Below are positions 26,974-35,536 of a DNA stretch of 64,000 bases, in pieces. The notes under the pieces were generated by a model. That model saw only the letters and a list, made by a program, of their open reading frames with translations. It was not told the origin of the DNA and did no database searches. The DNA lies in the NCBI GenBank assembly GCA_041398785.1, contig JAWKUA010000002.1, positions 1 to 64,000 on the forward strand, written 5' to 3'. The DNA is from Planctomycetaceae bacterium. GTDB lineage: Bacteria > Planctomycetota > Planctomycetia > Planctomycetales > Planctomycetaceae. A program made the translations under genes and the position numbers. Within the stretch, counting starts at the first letter, position 1; each line of letters begins with the position of its first letter.

Positions 26974-29900
26974 ATGGCCTTCACATTTCGAACAACTGCA
27001 TTCACGGTCGCGATGCTGCTCGCTGCGATCAGCAACTCGCCGGGCTCAGGACTCTTCGCTCAAGTCGGTCCGGACGTCGTGCGCCCGTATCCCGAAGGCG
27101 AACCGGCTTTGTCCGCTGATCGCGTCTATGTGTCCCGCGACGAATTTCTGAAGCTGTATCGGCTGGCGAATCCCGGGCAGCTTCAGGGACCTGCGACGGC
27201 TCACGAAGCGAGTGTCACGGCGGCGATTTACAACAGTGAGGAACTGCGTCAGATCAATGCCGCGTCGTGGTCGCAGAGCTTCCGGGCTCGATTTGTCATC
27301 CGCAGCTTCAACGACGTTCCGGTGAATGTCGCGTTGCCGCTGGGAGCGGTGGCCGTTCGTTCGGCGAAACTGGATGGAGACAATGCGATTCTGCAGCCTA
27401 TCGACGGACGCATCCCGCAGCCCGGAATTCCCGAAGCTCCGCTGGGCCAGGGTGAAGCGACCAGCGCGGAGCAGTTGCCGATTGGGCCACCCAATCAGTT
27501 CGAAGTCCCGGAACAGCAACAGGCAAACACTTTGCCACCGGCACCGCCCATCGTCGCTGCGGCGTATTCTGTTCGAATTGCCGGTTCCGGGCTGCATGTT
27601 CTGGACGTTTTGTTTGAGGTTCCAGCCGTCGTGGAGGAATCGGTCGGGCGTCTGCAGATTCCGCTGGTCGCTGTGCCGGCCGGAACGCTGACGTTTCAGC
27701 TTCCCGATTCTGGTGACGCCTCCGGGGAAAGCGGTGCTGCCTCTGAGCCGACTGACCCCGATGGTGGAAGCGGCTCGGCGGAAGCCTCGTCCTCTCGGGC
27801 CGCGACGCAACTGGCCGTGACCGTCAACGGACGCACGAACACGTTTCGCCGCGACGGCCGCTCGATCGTCGTGCCGGTATCTCCGGGCGGAAATCTTCGC
27901 ATTCAGTGGCAGCCCGAAACTTCGAAAACATCGGCCGACGCCGTTTTTCATTCCGTGGTCCATTCAGCCCTGACGATCGACGACGAAGGCCTGACGGTTC
28001 AGGCAACCGTCGCCGTCAACGTTCGGCAGGGACAGGTCGCGGAACTGGGTGTGAGGCTGCCGGCGGGCTATTCGGTGCAGCAGGTCGCGGGTAGCGAACT
28101 TGCCGGATGGAGTCTCGATGAGTCAGCGGATTCACCGTCACTGAAGCTGCTGTTCAAGCAGCCAATCGATGGCACAACGGCGGTGGACGTGCAACTGTTT
28201 TCTCGACAGGTGTTTTCCACTGACCGAACGACGGTCGCCGTCCCGGTTCCGGTTGTCACCGACGCATCGCGCGATACCGGCAACGTCTGCGTGCTGGCGG
28301 GGTCGGAACTGCAGATTCGCACGGAATCGCTGTCGGGAGTCAGCCAGATCAATCCCTTAGAAGCCGTGTTGCCGAACGGGATCGAAGGTTCGCCAAGGCG
28401 AGTCCTGGCGTGGCGGTATACGCGGCACCCGGTCAGCGTGTCGGTGCGAGTTTCCCGCGAAGCCGACAAGCTGGAAATCACAGGGCTGCACGGCGTTCAA
28501 CTGGAAGCTCAGCGGCAGCTCTGGACCAGCCACATTGCCGCCACGATTTCGGGAGCACCCCGGCGGCGGCTCGATCTTGTCGTGCCGCGAAGCTACCTGG
28601 CTCTGGAAGTCAACGCCAACGATCTGGCCGACTGGTACGTCACCGATCCGGACGACGCTGCCGCCACAACGAAGACGATCAGCGTGCAGTTCTCCGCCGC
28701 TCGCACAGGACCGGTCAACGTCGTGATCCAGGGCCAGACCGATCGCGCGGCGGACCCGTTTCAGCCGGCGCTGTTCGCGCCGCGAATTCCGGCGGCCACG
28801 TCAGCGGAATCGAAGCTGAGCGTCTGGCTGGATGCCGCCACGGAAATCGCCGGATTCACAGCGGACGGCTGGAGCACCGTCGGCCCCGGTCAGGTCGATT
28901 CCCGCATCCTGCAACTGCAATCGGACAGCCCGGACATCTCATTCACGTCGCAGTCGACAGATCCTTCCACTGTGTCGCTGAATCTGCGGGAAGCAAAGGC
29001 GTCCGTGCTGGCCGAATCCGTCTCCGTCACCAACGTCACCGACACGTCGCTGGAACTGACGCTGGCGCTGAACTGGCAGATTTCGCGAGCCGCCACCAGC
29101 AGTCTTTCGTTCGAACTGCCTGCCGGCCTGGCCGACGTGTTTGACTTCAAAGTGCCCGAACTGCGCCAGCTTCAGAAAACGGCAATTGACGGCGATCGCG
29201 TCCGGCTGACGTTTCACCTGCAGCGGCCCGTCAGCGAAAGCTTCTTTCTGCTGGGAGTCGGCACGCTGCCGCTGCCGGCTGACCGGCAGGTGACAGCTCA
29301 GCCGCCGGCGTTCGTCACCAACGGCGAAGCCGATACGTCGACGACGATCACGAATCAGTCGCACTTCTGGGTGATCGTCAATCAGTCGACCGGCGTGATG
29401 GAAGCCGTCAGCCTGGATGAAGACGGCGATGACATCTCCGCCGATCAGATTCGCACGGAGATTCCGGAAGGCTTTCTGCAGCAGTCAGTGGCGATTCGTC
29501 GCCTGAATGCAGGGCGCGCCCAGTCGCCGTGGAGGCTGAGATTTCCGGAACCGCAGCAGGTGACGCCAGCCGTGATCGCTCTGGCGGAACACGTCACAAT
29601 CCTTGCCGAAGATGCCAGTTGGCGGTCTCGCCATCATCTTCAGGTCCGCAATGAATCGCGTCAGTTTCTGCCGGTGTTCATTCCGAAAGACAGCCGGTTT
29701 CTGTACTGCCTTGTGAAGGGACAGCCCACGCGAGTCGTCACGCGCGCGGAAGGCGAAAGCACGCTGTACCTGATTCCCGTGCCGCAATCCGGAGCAGTCT
29801 CGGCGCCGTTTGATGTTGAGTTCGCTCTGGCGGGTCTGGTGGATCAGTCGGCGATGAATCTGGATGACGCCTGGCGACAGCGAGCGCTGAAGGTTCCGGT

Positions 29901-31359
29901 GCCGTCGTTTCCGGAATACCGCGATTTTCCGGAATTCGGCGTGACCGTCAGTCGCAATACCTGGAGCGTCTACGTGCCGAAAGCCTGGCAGGCGGCCATG
30001 GAGGACGATCCGCGGCGGACAAACGTCGTTCCGGCAGACGAAGGAGATTTCATCGACGCGGAGGTGTATTCGGCCACGGAAAGCGTCAAGTCGCTGTTCG
30101 AAGCGTCGGGCAAACTGGTCAGCGCCGAAGAACAGGCGCGACGCGACGCAGAACTTGTCCAGCAGCGTGAACGGCTTTCGCGGCAGCGAGGCACCGAAGC
30201 GCTGGTCGAAGCGGAACGCACCAGAGCTCTGCAGCAGATTGACGAGTACTTCGCTCAACAAGAGGAACCGGGCGAATTGCAGTTTGATTCTGCCTCCGGC
30301 TTTGCCATCGACGCGGGGCGTTCGTTGTCATCCGGTGGCGTCATTTCCGGCAACAGCTTCCTTTATGAACAGGATGCAAAACAGAACTTCTTCAACGGAG
30401 CGAACAACGATCGATTCTTCATGGATAATTCGACTCGGGGATTCGAAGGAAAAGCCCGCGGCGGCCAGCAGCCGGGTGGAGCACTCAACTTCAACTTCAC
30501 ACTTCCCGAAGAATCGCAGCCGCAGACGGCAGCTCCCGCAGTGCCGTCAGATGCGGAAAAGGGCATGGCTCTGGGACGTCGGCCCTTGAAGGAAGAAGCC
30601 GCAAGCAAAGCTCAATCCGCCGACGGGATTCGGAAGCGATCGCAGTTGATCGAACAGAAGAAGTCCGGCATGCAGCGCGAATTTGAAGAAGTGAATTCTC
30701 CAGCCTGGGAGGGCCGACTGCAGTTAGGCGACGGCGTGGACCGGGACGAGGCAGAGGCGCCTCAGGCAGCCGACGGAGCGGTTCCGTTGAGCGATACGCG
30801 GAGCGGCGAAAGCGATCAGAGTATGGAATCATTGACGACACCCTTCGGTCTTGAATCGCACACAATTCGTAATCTGACCAATGATCAGCTAGACGATCTC
30901 GGCATAGTGATCCTTCGCGGCGACAAAGCCGATACAGACCGCCTGGCGGGAATCATCGCCGCCCAGGAAAGTCTGCAGCGATCCGGCACGGGGCTGCTGT
31001 CGCTGCAGTTCGCCATCCCGACAGACGGTCAGCGGCATGACTTTGTGCGGCCTGCGGGAAATCCGGAACTGACGCTGGAAGTTCGCGGCAGCGAGGCCGT
31101 CGAAACCGGTTTCGGAACGCTGTGGGCCGCTGCCTGCGTCGTGGCACTGCTTTTTCTGCTCCGTTCAGCGGCGTCGGGAAATCCACGGACTCTGATTCAT
31201 CGCCTGCTGCTGGTCGCGGCCATTGCAGGACTCTGCGGCTGGCTGTTACTGCCGGCCCCGGTGAATTCATGGAGCGGCGTCGTGTTCGCGGCGTCCGCGA
31301 TCGCATTCTGTGTCTGCCTTGTGACGGAAAGCTTTCGAGCGACATCCCGTCGATCGTAA
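26974..31359 (+). CDS. Giant exported membrane-anchored protein C
   Basis: A protein of 1461 residues from ATG 26974 (a GTG at 26962 is also possible). A signal peptide ends at SGLFAQ (about residue 30). The shared module covers about 51-145 (YVSRDEFLKLYRLANPG, VNVALPLGAVAVRSAK, LDGDNAILQP). A long beta-rich body follows. A charged, probably coiled-coil segment (AEEQARRDAELVQQRERLS... near 1050-1100) precedes an Asn/Phe-rich stretch (NNDRFFMDNSTRGFEGKA) and an acidic/Gln-rich linker. The last 100 residues hold three hydrophobic helices (AAACVVALLFLL, LLLVAAIAGLCGWLLLPA, GVVFAASAIAFCVCLV). Expected topology as for A and B. It is probably part of the same system, separated from B by the palindrome. 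Function unknown. Confidence 0.8.
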   Translation: MAFTFRTTAFTVAMLLAAISNSPGSGLFAQVGPDVVRPYPEGEPALSADRVYVSRDEFLKLYRLANPGQLQGPATAHEASVTAAIYNSEELRQINAASWSQSFRARFVIRSFNDVPVNVALPLGAVAVRSAKLDGDNAILQPIDGRIPQPGIPEAPLGQGEATSAEQLPIGPPNQFEVPEQQQANTLPPAPPIVAAAYSVRIAGSGLHVLDVLFEVPAVVEESVGRLQIPLVAVPAGTLTFQLPDSGDASGESGAASEPTDPDGGSGSAEASSSRAATQLAVTVNGRTNTFRRDGRSIVVPVSPGGNLRIQWQPETSKTSADAVFHSVVHSALTIDDEGLTVQATVAVNVRQGQVAELGVRLPAGYSVQQVAGSELAGWSLDESADSPSLKLLFKQPIDGTTAVDVQLFSRQVFSTDRTTVAVPVPVVTDASRDTGNVCVLAGSELQIRTESLSGVSQINPLEAVLPNGIEGSPRRVLAWRYTRHPVSVSVRVSREADKLEITGLHGVQLEAQRQLWTSHIAATISGAPRRRLDLVVPRSYLALEVNANDLADWYVTDPDDAAATTKTISVQFSAARTGPVNVVIQGQTDRAADPFQPALFAPRIPAATSAESKLSVWLDAATEIAGFTADGWSTVGPGQVDSRILQLQSDSPDISFTSQSTDPSTVSLNLREAKASVLAESVSVTNVTDTSLELTLALNWQISRAATSSLSFELPAGLADVFDFKVPELRQLQKTAIDGDRVRLTFHLQRPVSESFFLLGVGTLPLPADRQVTAQPPAFVTNGEADTSTTITNQSHFWVIVNQSTGVMEAVSLDEDGDDISADQIRTEIPEGFLQQSVAIRRLNAGRAQSPWRLRFPEPQQVTPAVIALAEHVTILAEDASWRSRHHLQVRNESRQFLPVFIPKDSRFLYCLVKGQPTRVVTRAEGESTLYLIPVPQSGAVSAPFDVEFALAGLVDQSAMNLDDAWRQRALKVPVPSFPEYRDFPEFGVTVSRNTWSVYVPKAWQAAMEDDPRRTNVVPADEGDFIDAEVYSATESVKSLFEASGKLVSAEEQARRDAELVQQRERLSRQRGTEALVEAERTRALQQIDEYFAQQEEPGELQFDSASGFAIDAGRSLSSGGVISGNSFLYEQDAKQNFFNGANNDRFFMDNSTRGFEGKARGGQQPGGALNFNFTLPEESQPQTAAPAVPSDAEKGMALGRRPLKEEAASKAQSADGIRKRSQLIEQKKSGMQREFEEVNSPAWEGRLQLGDGVDRDEAEAPQAADGAVPLSDTRSGESDQSMESLTTPFGLESHTIRNLTNDQLDDLGIVILRGDKADTDRLAGIIAAQESLQRSGTGLLSLQFAIPTDGQRHDFVRPAGNPELTLEVRGSEAVETGFGTLWAAACVVALLFLLRSAASGNPRTLIHRLLLVAAIAGLCGWLLLPAPVNSWSGVVFAASAIAFCVCLVTESFRATSRRS

Positions 31360-31396
31360 TTACGGCACGAAATCCTGCGTGCGGCGGCTGGTACGC

Positions 31397-31720
31397 TCAT
31401 GTCAGCTCGTTCACGATCAGCACCAGGACTCCCGCCGCGGCGACAAACGTGTTTCCCACCAGCTTGAAGACTGCGCCAATCGCCTGCAGGACCGCGGCGA
31501 CGACAGCCCCCACGAAGGGAATGCCGCGGACCGCAGCAGCGGCGGCGGAAATCGCCTTCGCCATGTTGGAGATTGATCCCGCGGCGGCGATGAGCTGCGT
31601 GTACCCCGGATACTTATTGTGCTTCGTGATGGCCTTCACAACGCTGGAATACGCCAGTTTCTGAGATTTGACCTGACGGTGATGCAGATGCTTGTTGGGA
31701 ATTGCTGTAATCGACGGCAT
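31397..31720 (-). CDS. Small Ala-rich amphipathic/hydrophobic protein, unknown function
   Basis: A 107-residue protein starting at ATG 31720, preceded by an AAGGAACGTC ribosome-binding site that decides the start over in-frame codons further upstream. The N-terminus is basic and His-rich (HLHHRQVKSQKLAYSS). The rest is strongly hydrophobic and Ala/Val-rich (AAAGSISNMAKAISAAAAAV, IPFVGAVVAAVLQAIGAVFK, FVAAAGVLVLIV), suggesting two or three membrane-active helices. It lies tail-to-tail with protein C. It could be a holin- or bacteriocin-like peptide or simply a membrane protein; no family is recognised. Confidence 0.6.
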   Translation of the reverse strand: MPSITAIPNKHLHHRQVKSQKLAYSSVVKAITKHNKYPGYTQLIAAAGSISNMAKAISAAAAAVRGIPFVGAVVAAVLQAIGAVFKLVGNTFVAAAGVLVLIVNELT

Positions 31721-31922
31721 GACGTTCCTTTCGAATGATCTGCGATGCCGGGACGCCCCGAGTGCAGCAGGAAGGATCAATGCAGTAACCGCAGTTCCGG
31801 ACCACACGAGACATCCAATTTGGCCGGAATCTCCGGAATGCTGATCAATCTGGCGGCGATCCGCGGGATCTGAATACGATTCGTCGGGAAATCGCGAACT
31901 TACTGCCGACACGGACGCTTCC

Positions 31923-32606
31923 ATGGCCACATCGCTGCACCAGCAACTGAAGCTGCATTACGTTGAAGACACGGCTCGGCACGAAGTCGATGTCGGCGGC
32001 TACCGCATCGATGCCGTCGACAGGCGACGTCGACTGATTGAGATTCAATGCGCGTCGCTGGGCGCGATCCGGGACAAGATCCGCAGACTCCTGCAGGATC
32101 ACAAAGTCATCGTGGCCAAGCCGCTGGCTCTGAACAAAGTCATCCTGAAGAAGGCGCGGCGCAACGGGCAAGTGGTCAGTCGGCGAGTCAGCCCCGCGCA
32201 TCAGACGCTGCCACACGTGTTTCTGGATCTGGTCCATTTCAGCACCGTGTTCCCTCACCCGAATCTGCGCCTGGATATCCTGCTGACCGAACAGGAAGAA
32301 GTGCGAGTTCCTCCGAAACGGCCGTCCTGGCGACGAAAGTTCAGCGTGCAGGAACGCCGCCTGGTTGCCGTTCAGCAGGCGGTTTCCGTCAAGACGGCGG
32401 CGGACCTGTGGAAGCACGTGGATTTCCGCCTGCCAGAAGAGTTCACCACGGCAGACATGGCAGCGGATTCCGGAATGCCGCGCTGGCTTGCTCAGAAGGC
32501 GGCCTACTGCTTCCGGCAGATGTCTCACATCGAAGTCTGTGGCAAGCAGGGCAACGCGGTGAAGTATCGCCTGCTGAAAGGTGTGCGACGCAGGACGGCG
32601 GCGTGA
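31923..32606 (+). CDS. Conserved planctomycete-type hypothetical with nuclease-like N-terminus
   Basis: A 227-residue cytoplasmic protein. The N-terminal part (about 5-75) reads HYVEDTARHEVDVGGYRIDA, RRRLIEIQCASLGAIRDKIR and HKVIVAKPLALNKVI. The D...E-x-Q pattern between short beta strands is like a PD-(D/E)XK fold (as in Uma2 or NERD), with Gln in place of the usual Lys. A helical region follows (HVFLDLVHFSTVFPHPNLRL, LLTEQEEVRVPPKRP) and a C-terminal winged-helix-like segment (FTTADMAADSGMPRWLAQKA, VCGKQGNAVKYRLL). I recall similar conserved proteins in planctomycetes without known function. Divergent from the Ala-rich gene. Confidence 0.7.
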   Translation: MATSLHQQLKLHYVEDTARHEVDVGGYRIDAVDRRRRLIEIQCASLGAIRDKIRRLLQDHKVIVAKPLALNKVILKKARRNGQVVSRRVSPAHQTLPHVFLDLVHFSTVFPHPNLRLDILLTEQEEVRVPPKRPSWRRKFSVQERRLVAVQQAVSVKTAADLWKHVDFRLPEEFTTADMAADSGMPRWLAQKAAYCFRQMSHIEVCGKQGNAVKYRLLKGVRRRTAA

Positions 32607-32636
32607 AACGGACCCGCCGTCGGCAGCAAACACGCC

Positions 32637-32786
32637 GTCATTCCCGCGCAGGCGGAAACCACCTCGTCATTCCCGCGCAGGCGGGAAACCAGCCGTGATC
32701 GCACTGGGTTCCCGTCTGCGCGGGAATGACGGGATGCGGATGGCGGGGCGGGATTAACGCCGGGTTCCCGCCTGCGCGGGAATGAC
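32637..32786. repeat. Four copies of a GTCATTCCCGCGCAGGCGGG-type repeat
   Basis: Two copies in one orientation (32637-32660 and 32666-32690, the first lacking one G) are followed by two in the opposite one (32707-32730 and 32763-32786). Each copy is itself nearly palindromic (CCCGC..GCGGG). Repeats of this type occur scattered between genes in many bacteria. Together the copies can fold as large hairpins. The last one ends four bases before the ATG 32790 proposed for the aminotransferase. Confidence 0.85.
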
Positions 32787-32789
32787 GAT

Positions 32790-33950
32790 ATGCTGCAGAT
32801 CGGAACTGACTCCCATTGTCACCTGAGTGAAAGCCCAACAGTGAGCGAACGCTGGATTGCCGACCGGATGCACAGGATCGATGCTTCCGGAATTCGTAAG
32901 GTCTTCGACCTGGCGGCGACGATGAAGGACCCGATTAACCTCAGCATCGGTCAGCCGCATTTTGAAACGCCGCAGCCCGTCAAGGACGCACTGTGCCGGG
33001 CCGTTCAGGAGGGATTGAACGCCTACAGCCAGACTCAGGGAATTCTGCCGCTGCTGGAAGTTCTGCAGGCGGATGTTGACCAGCGCTATGGCCACACGGA
33101 TCGAAAGGTGTTCGTCACATCGGGCACCAGCGGAGCACTCATGCTGGCATTGTGTACGCTGGTGAACCCGGGCGATGAAGTCATCGTGTTCGATCCGTGG
33201 TTTGTCATGTACAAGCATCTGACCACGCTGGCTGGCGGCAACGTGGTTCAGGTTTCGACATACCCCGAATTTCGAATTGACCCGGACGCCGTGCGAGCGG
33301 CCATTACGGATCGCACGAAGGTGATTCTGTTCAACAGCCCGGCCAATCCCACGGGAGCCGTCGCGTCGGCGGAAGAAGTCAGGGAACTGGCGAACATCGC
33401 CGCCGAATATGATGTCGCACTCATCAGCGATGAAATCTACAAAGCGTTCTGTTTCGACGGACCGTTTCACAGCCCGGCAGAATGGAACGACCAGACGATC
33501 GTCATTGACGGATTCAGCAAGTCTCATTCAATGACAGGACTTCGGCTGGGATACGTTCACGGGCCGCAGCACGTGATCCAGCAAATGCTGAAGCTGCAGC
33601 AGTTTACCTTCGTCTGTGCTCCGCATCCGGTGCAGTGGGCGGGTCTGACAGCCTGGGAACTTGACCTGACGGAACAACTGGACGACTACCGCCGCAAACG
33701 CGACCTGATGGTGGCGGAGCTGCGGGACGACTATGAAATCCGGGGCGGGCAGGGTGCGTTCTATCTGTTCCTGAAAACGCCCTGGGGAACCGGAACTCAA
33801 TTCGTGGAGGAGGCGATTCGCAACAACCTGCTGATCATTCCCGGAAATGTCTTCAGCCAGCGTGACACCCACTTCCGCCTGTCCTTCGCTGCGGAAGATC
33901 AAACACTGTCGCGCGGCGCGGAGGTACTTCGGAAGCTGGCGAAGAAATGA
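32790..33950 (+). CDS. PLP-dependent aminotransferase (class I/II, aspartate-type fold)
   Basis: A 386-residue fold-type I PLP enzyme. Seen directly: ADRMHRIDASGIRKVFDLAA, DPINLSIGQPHFETP, SGTSGALMLALCTL, FNSPANPTGAV (about 181-191), SDEIYKAF and the PLP lysine in GFSKSHSMTGLRLGY (Lys244). This places it among the AspC/AlaT-like aminotransferases; the amino donor cannot be told. Start: ATG 32790 gives 17 extra residues with no family similarity that lie directly behind the repeat cluster. GTG 32841 (VSERWIADRM) starts nearer to where the family begins and may be the real one. The gene stands alone. Confidence 0.93.
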   Translation: MLQIGTDSHCHLSESPTVSERWIADRMHRIDASGIRKVFDLAATMKDPINLSIGQPHFETPQPVKDALCRAVQEGLNAYSQTQGILPLLEVLQADVDQRYGHTDRKVFVTSGTSGALMLALCTLVNPGDEVIVFDPWFVMYKHLTTLAGGNVVQVSTYPEFRIDPDAVRAAITDRTKVILFNSPANPTGAVASAEEVRELANIAAEYDVALISDEIYKAFCFDGPFHSPAEWNDQTIVIDGFSKSHSMTGLRLGYVHGPQHVIQQMLKLQQFTFVCAPHPVQWAGLTAWELDLTEQLDDYRRKRDLMVAELRDDYEIRGGQGAFYLFLKTPWGTGTQFVEEAIRNNLLIIPGNVFSQRDTHFRLSFAAEDQTLSRGAEVLRKLAKK

Positions 33951-34155
33951 GCCGGAAAACCAGCATTTTTTGGCAGTTGACGGGAATTTGGACAAAAGAA
34001 ATGTGATTTGCGGATTGAAAAATGAACAATAAGGGGCAGCCCCTCGGCTCAGACTTCTGAGAACGCCTGAGACTGCGGCTGCGAAAAAGTCTTGTTTCGG
34101 GTATTCTCTTGCCCGCTGATGTTCCATCACCCACCGAATTGAAAGGGAGATTGCC

Positions 34156-35292
34156 ATGCGTCGTGCATCCCGCAGTTCACGAGGCTTTACGCTGATCGAA
34201 CTGCTCGTCGTAATCGCGATCATTGCCGTTTTGATCGCGCTGCTGCTGCCTGCCATCCAGCAGGCTCGTGAAACGGCCCGGCGGACTCAGTGCCTGAACC
34301 ACCTGAAGCAGATGGCTCTGGCACTTCACAACTACCACGATGTCCACAAGGTGATGCCTCCCGGCCAAATTTCAAGAAGGCAGATTACGGTGACTCCGTT
34401 CAACAATCTGCAGATGAACATTACGGATCCCGCAGAACCAACGACGAATGTGTTCTTCCAGGAACTGCACGGCACAAGCTGGATGTATCACATCCTTCCG
34501 TATGTTGACCAAAAGAACGTTTACGAACTGTGGGAAGAAAACTTCAACGTCTGGGGAAACACCGACATTGCCCAGAAACCGATTCTGTGGGGAGAAGTCG
34601 GCAACGCACCGACTCAGGTTGACCTGCCGTTTTTCTACTGCCCGACACGCCGTTCCAATATGGAGTCCACCGGAAAGACGTCGCTGTCGTTCCGAATCGA
34701 CAAGGACTTCGCACTGACGACGCTGGTCAACGGCTTTCAGCCGGTTGTCAGCAAGGGCGGCAATGACTACGCCGCATGTGCGGGTTCGGGGCTGCTGTTC
34801 TGGCAGGATACCACGAATTTCGGACGAATCGGCACTTACTATCTGACGGGGCCGCAGTTGCAGAGCCTGAACGTCGCCAAGGAAAACACAACGGTCGTGG
34901 CTCCCGCAATCTATCAGCGATCAGACCTGATCGGGATGTTCTACCCGAATAGTGCCGTCAGACTCAGCGACGTCACCGACGGTACGACGAATACGATCAT
35001 GATTGCCGAAGCGGAACGATTCACGGAACTGAAGCTGGCGGGAACGCAACAGCGCCGCGGCGAACAGTTCTCCAGCGACGGCTGGGCCTGGGGCGGACCG
35101 GCAACGCTGTGTTCCACATGGTTTGCACCGAACCGGCGGGAAAACTTCTCCTTCCCCGGCGGATCGCATACCGGTGTTGTTCAGGTCGCACTGGCGGACG
35201 GTTCCGCCCGTGACGTCAGTGAAAACATCGACCTGCGCACGTGGCGACGGCTGGGCAGCCGAGCGGAAGGGCTGCCGGTTTCAGACTTCTGA
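34156..35292 (+). CDS. DUF1559 domain protein with type IV prepilin-like N-terminus
   Basis: A 378-residue protein of the DUF1559 family, which is greatly expanded in planctomycetes. The N-terminus RGFTLIELLVVIAIIAVLIA is a prepilin methylation/cleavage motif and transmembrane helix, followed by LLPAIQQARETARRTQCLNHLKQM. The body contains CPTRRS, NDYAACAG, DGTTNTIMIAE and the C-terminal family signature HTGVVQVALADGSARDVSENID. A strong aaagggagat ribosome-binding site precedes ATG 34156. It is probably exported by the type II/IV pilus-like machinery; the exact role is unknown. A hairpin terminator lies 130 bases downstream. Confidence 0.95.
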   Translation: MRRASRSSRGFTLIELLVVIAIIAVLIALLLPAIQQARETARRTQCLNHLKQMALALHNYHDVHKVMPPGQISRRQITVTPFNNLQMNITDPAEPTTNVFFQELHGTSWMYHILPYVDQKNVYELWEENFNVWGNTDIAQKPILWGEVGNAPTQVDLPFFYCPTRRSNMESTGKTSLSFRIDKDFALTTLVNGFQPVVSKGGNDYAACAGSGLLFWQDTTNFGRIGTYYLTGPQLQSLNVAKENTTVVAPAIYQRSDLIGMFYPNSAVRLSDVTDGTTNTIMIAEAERFTELKLAGTQQRRGEQFSSDGWAWGGPATLCSTWFAPNRRENFSFPGGSHTGVVQVALADGSARDVSENIDLRTWRRLGSRAEGLPVSDF

Positions 35293-35421
35293 TGGCACTG
35301 TCCGGCTGCTGTCGAACAGTCGTCGAATGATCGCCGCGGAAAGTTTCGGCCCGCGGCGACCTGGTTCTGAGACGCCGGTTCAAGGAAACGTCTGAATCAC
35401 GGTTTGACACCGTTCATCTTC

Positions 35422-35466
35422 AGCGTCAGTGCTGACGGCGTCTCCGCCGGCACTGGCGCTTTTTCT
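35422..35466 (+). terminator. Rho-independent terminator after the DUF1559 gene
   Basis: An 11-base stem AGCGTCAGTGC/GCACTGGCGCT with one G-U pair encloses a GC-rich loop and is followed directly by a T-run (ttttcttt). This is a classical intrinsic terminator. It ends the DUF1559 transcript about 70 bases before the next gene starts. Confidence 0.85.
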
Positions 35467-35536
35467 TTGGACTCAGCTTTCCGTTTGCCCGCTTTCGGGC
35501 GGAGTCCTCCTGCGGTCACGTCGTCTGAGGTTTCCT

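Noticed and set aside
33977..34005. Promoter TTGACG...AATGTG before the DUF1559 gene
   Set aside because: The -10 element is too weak (three of six) at any reasonable spacing.
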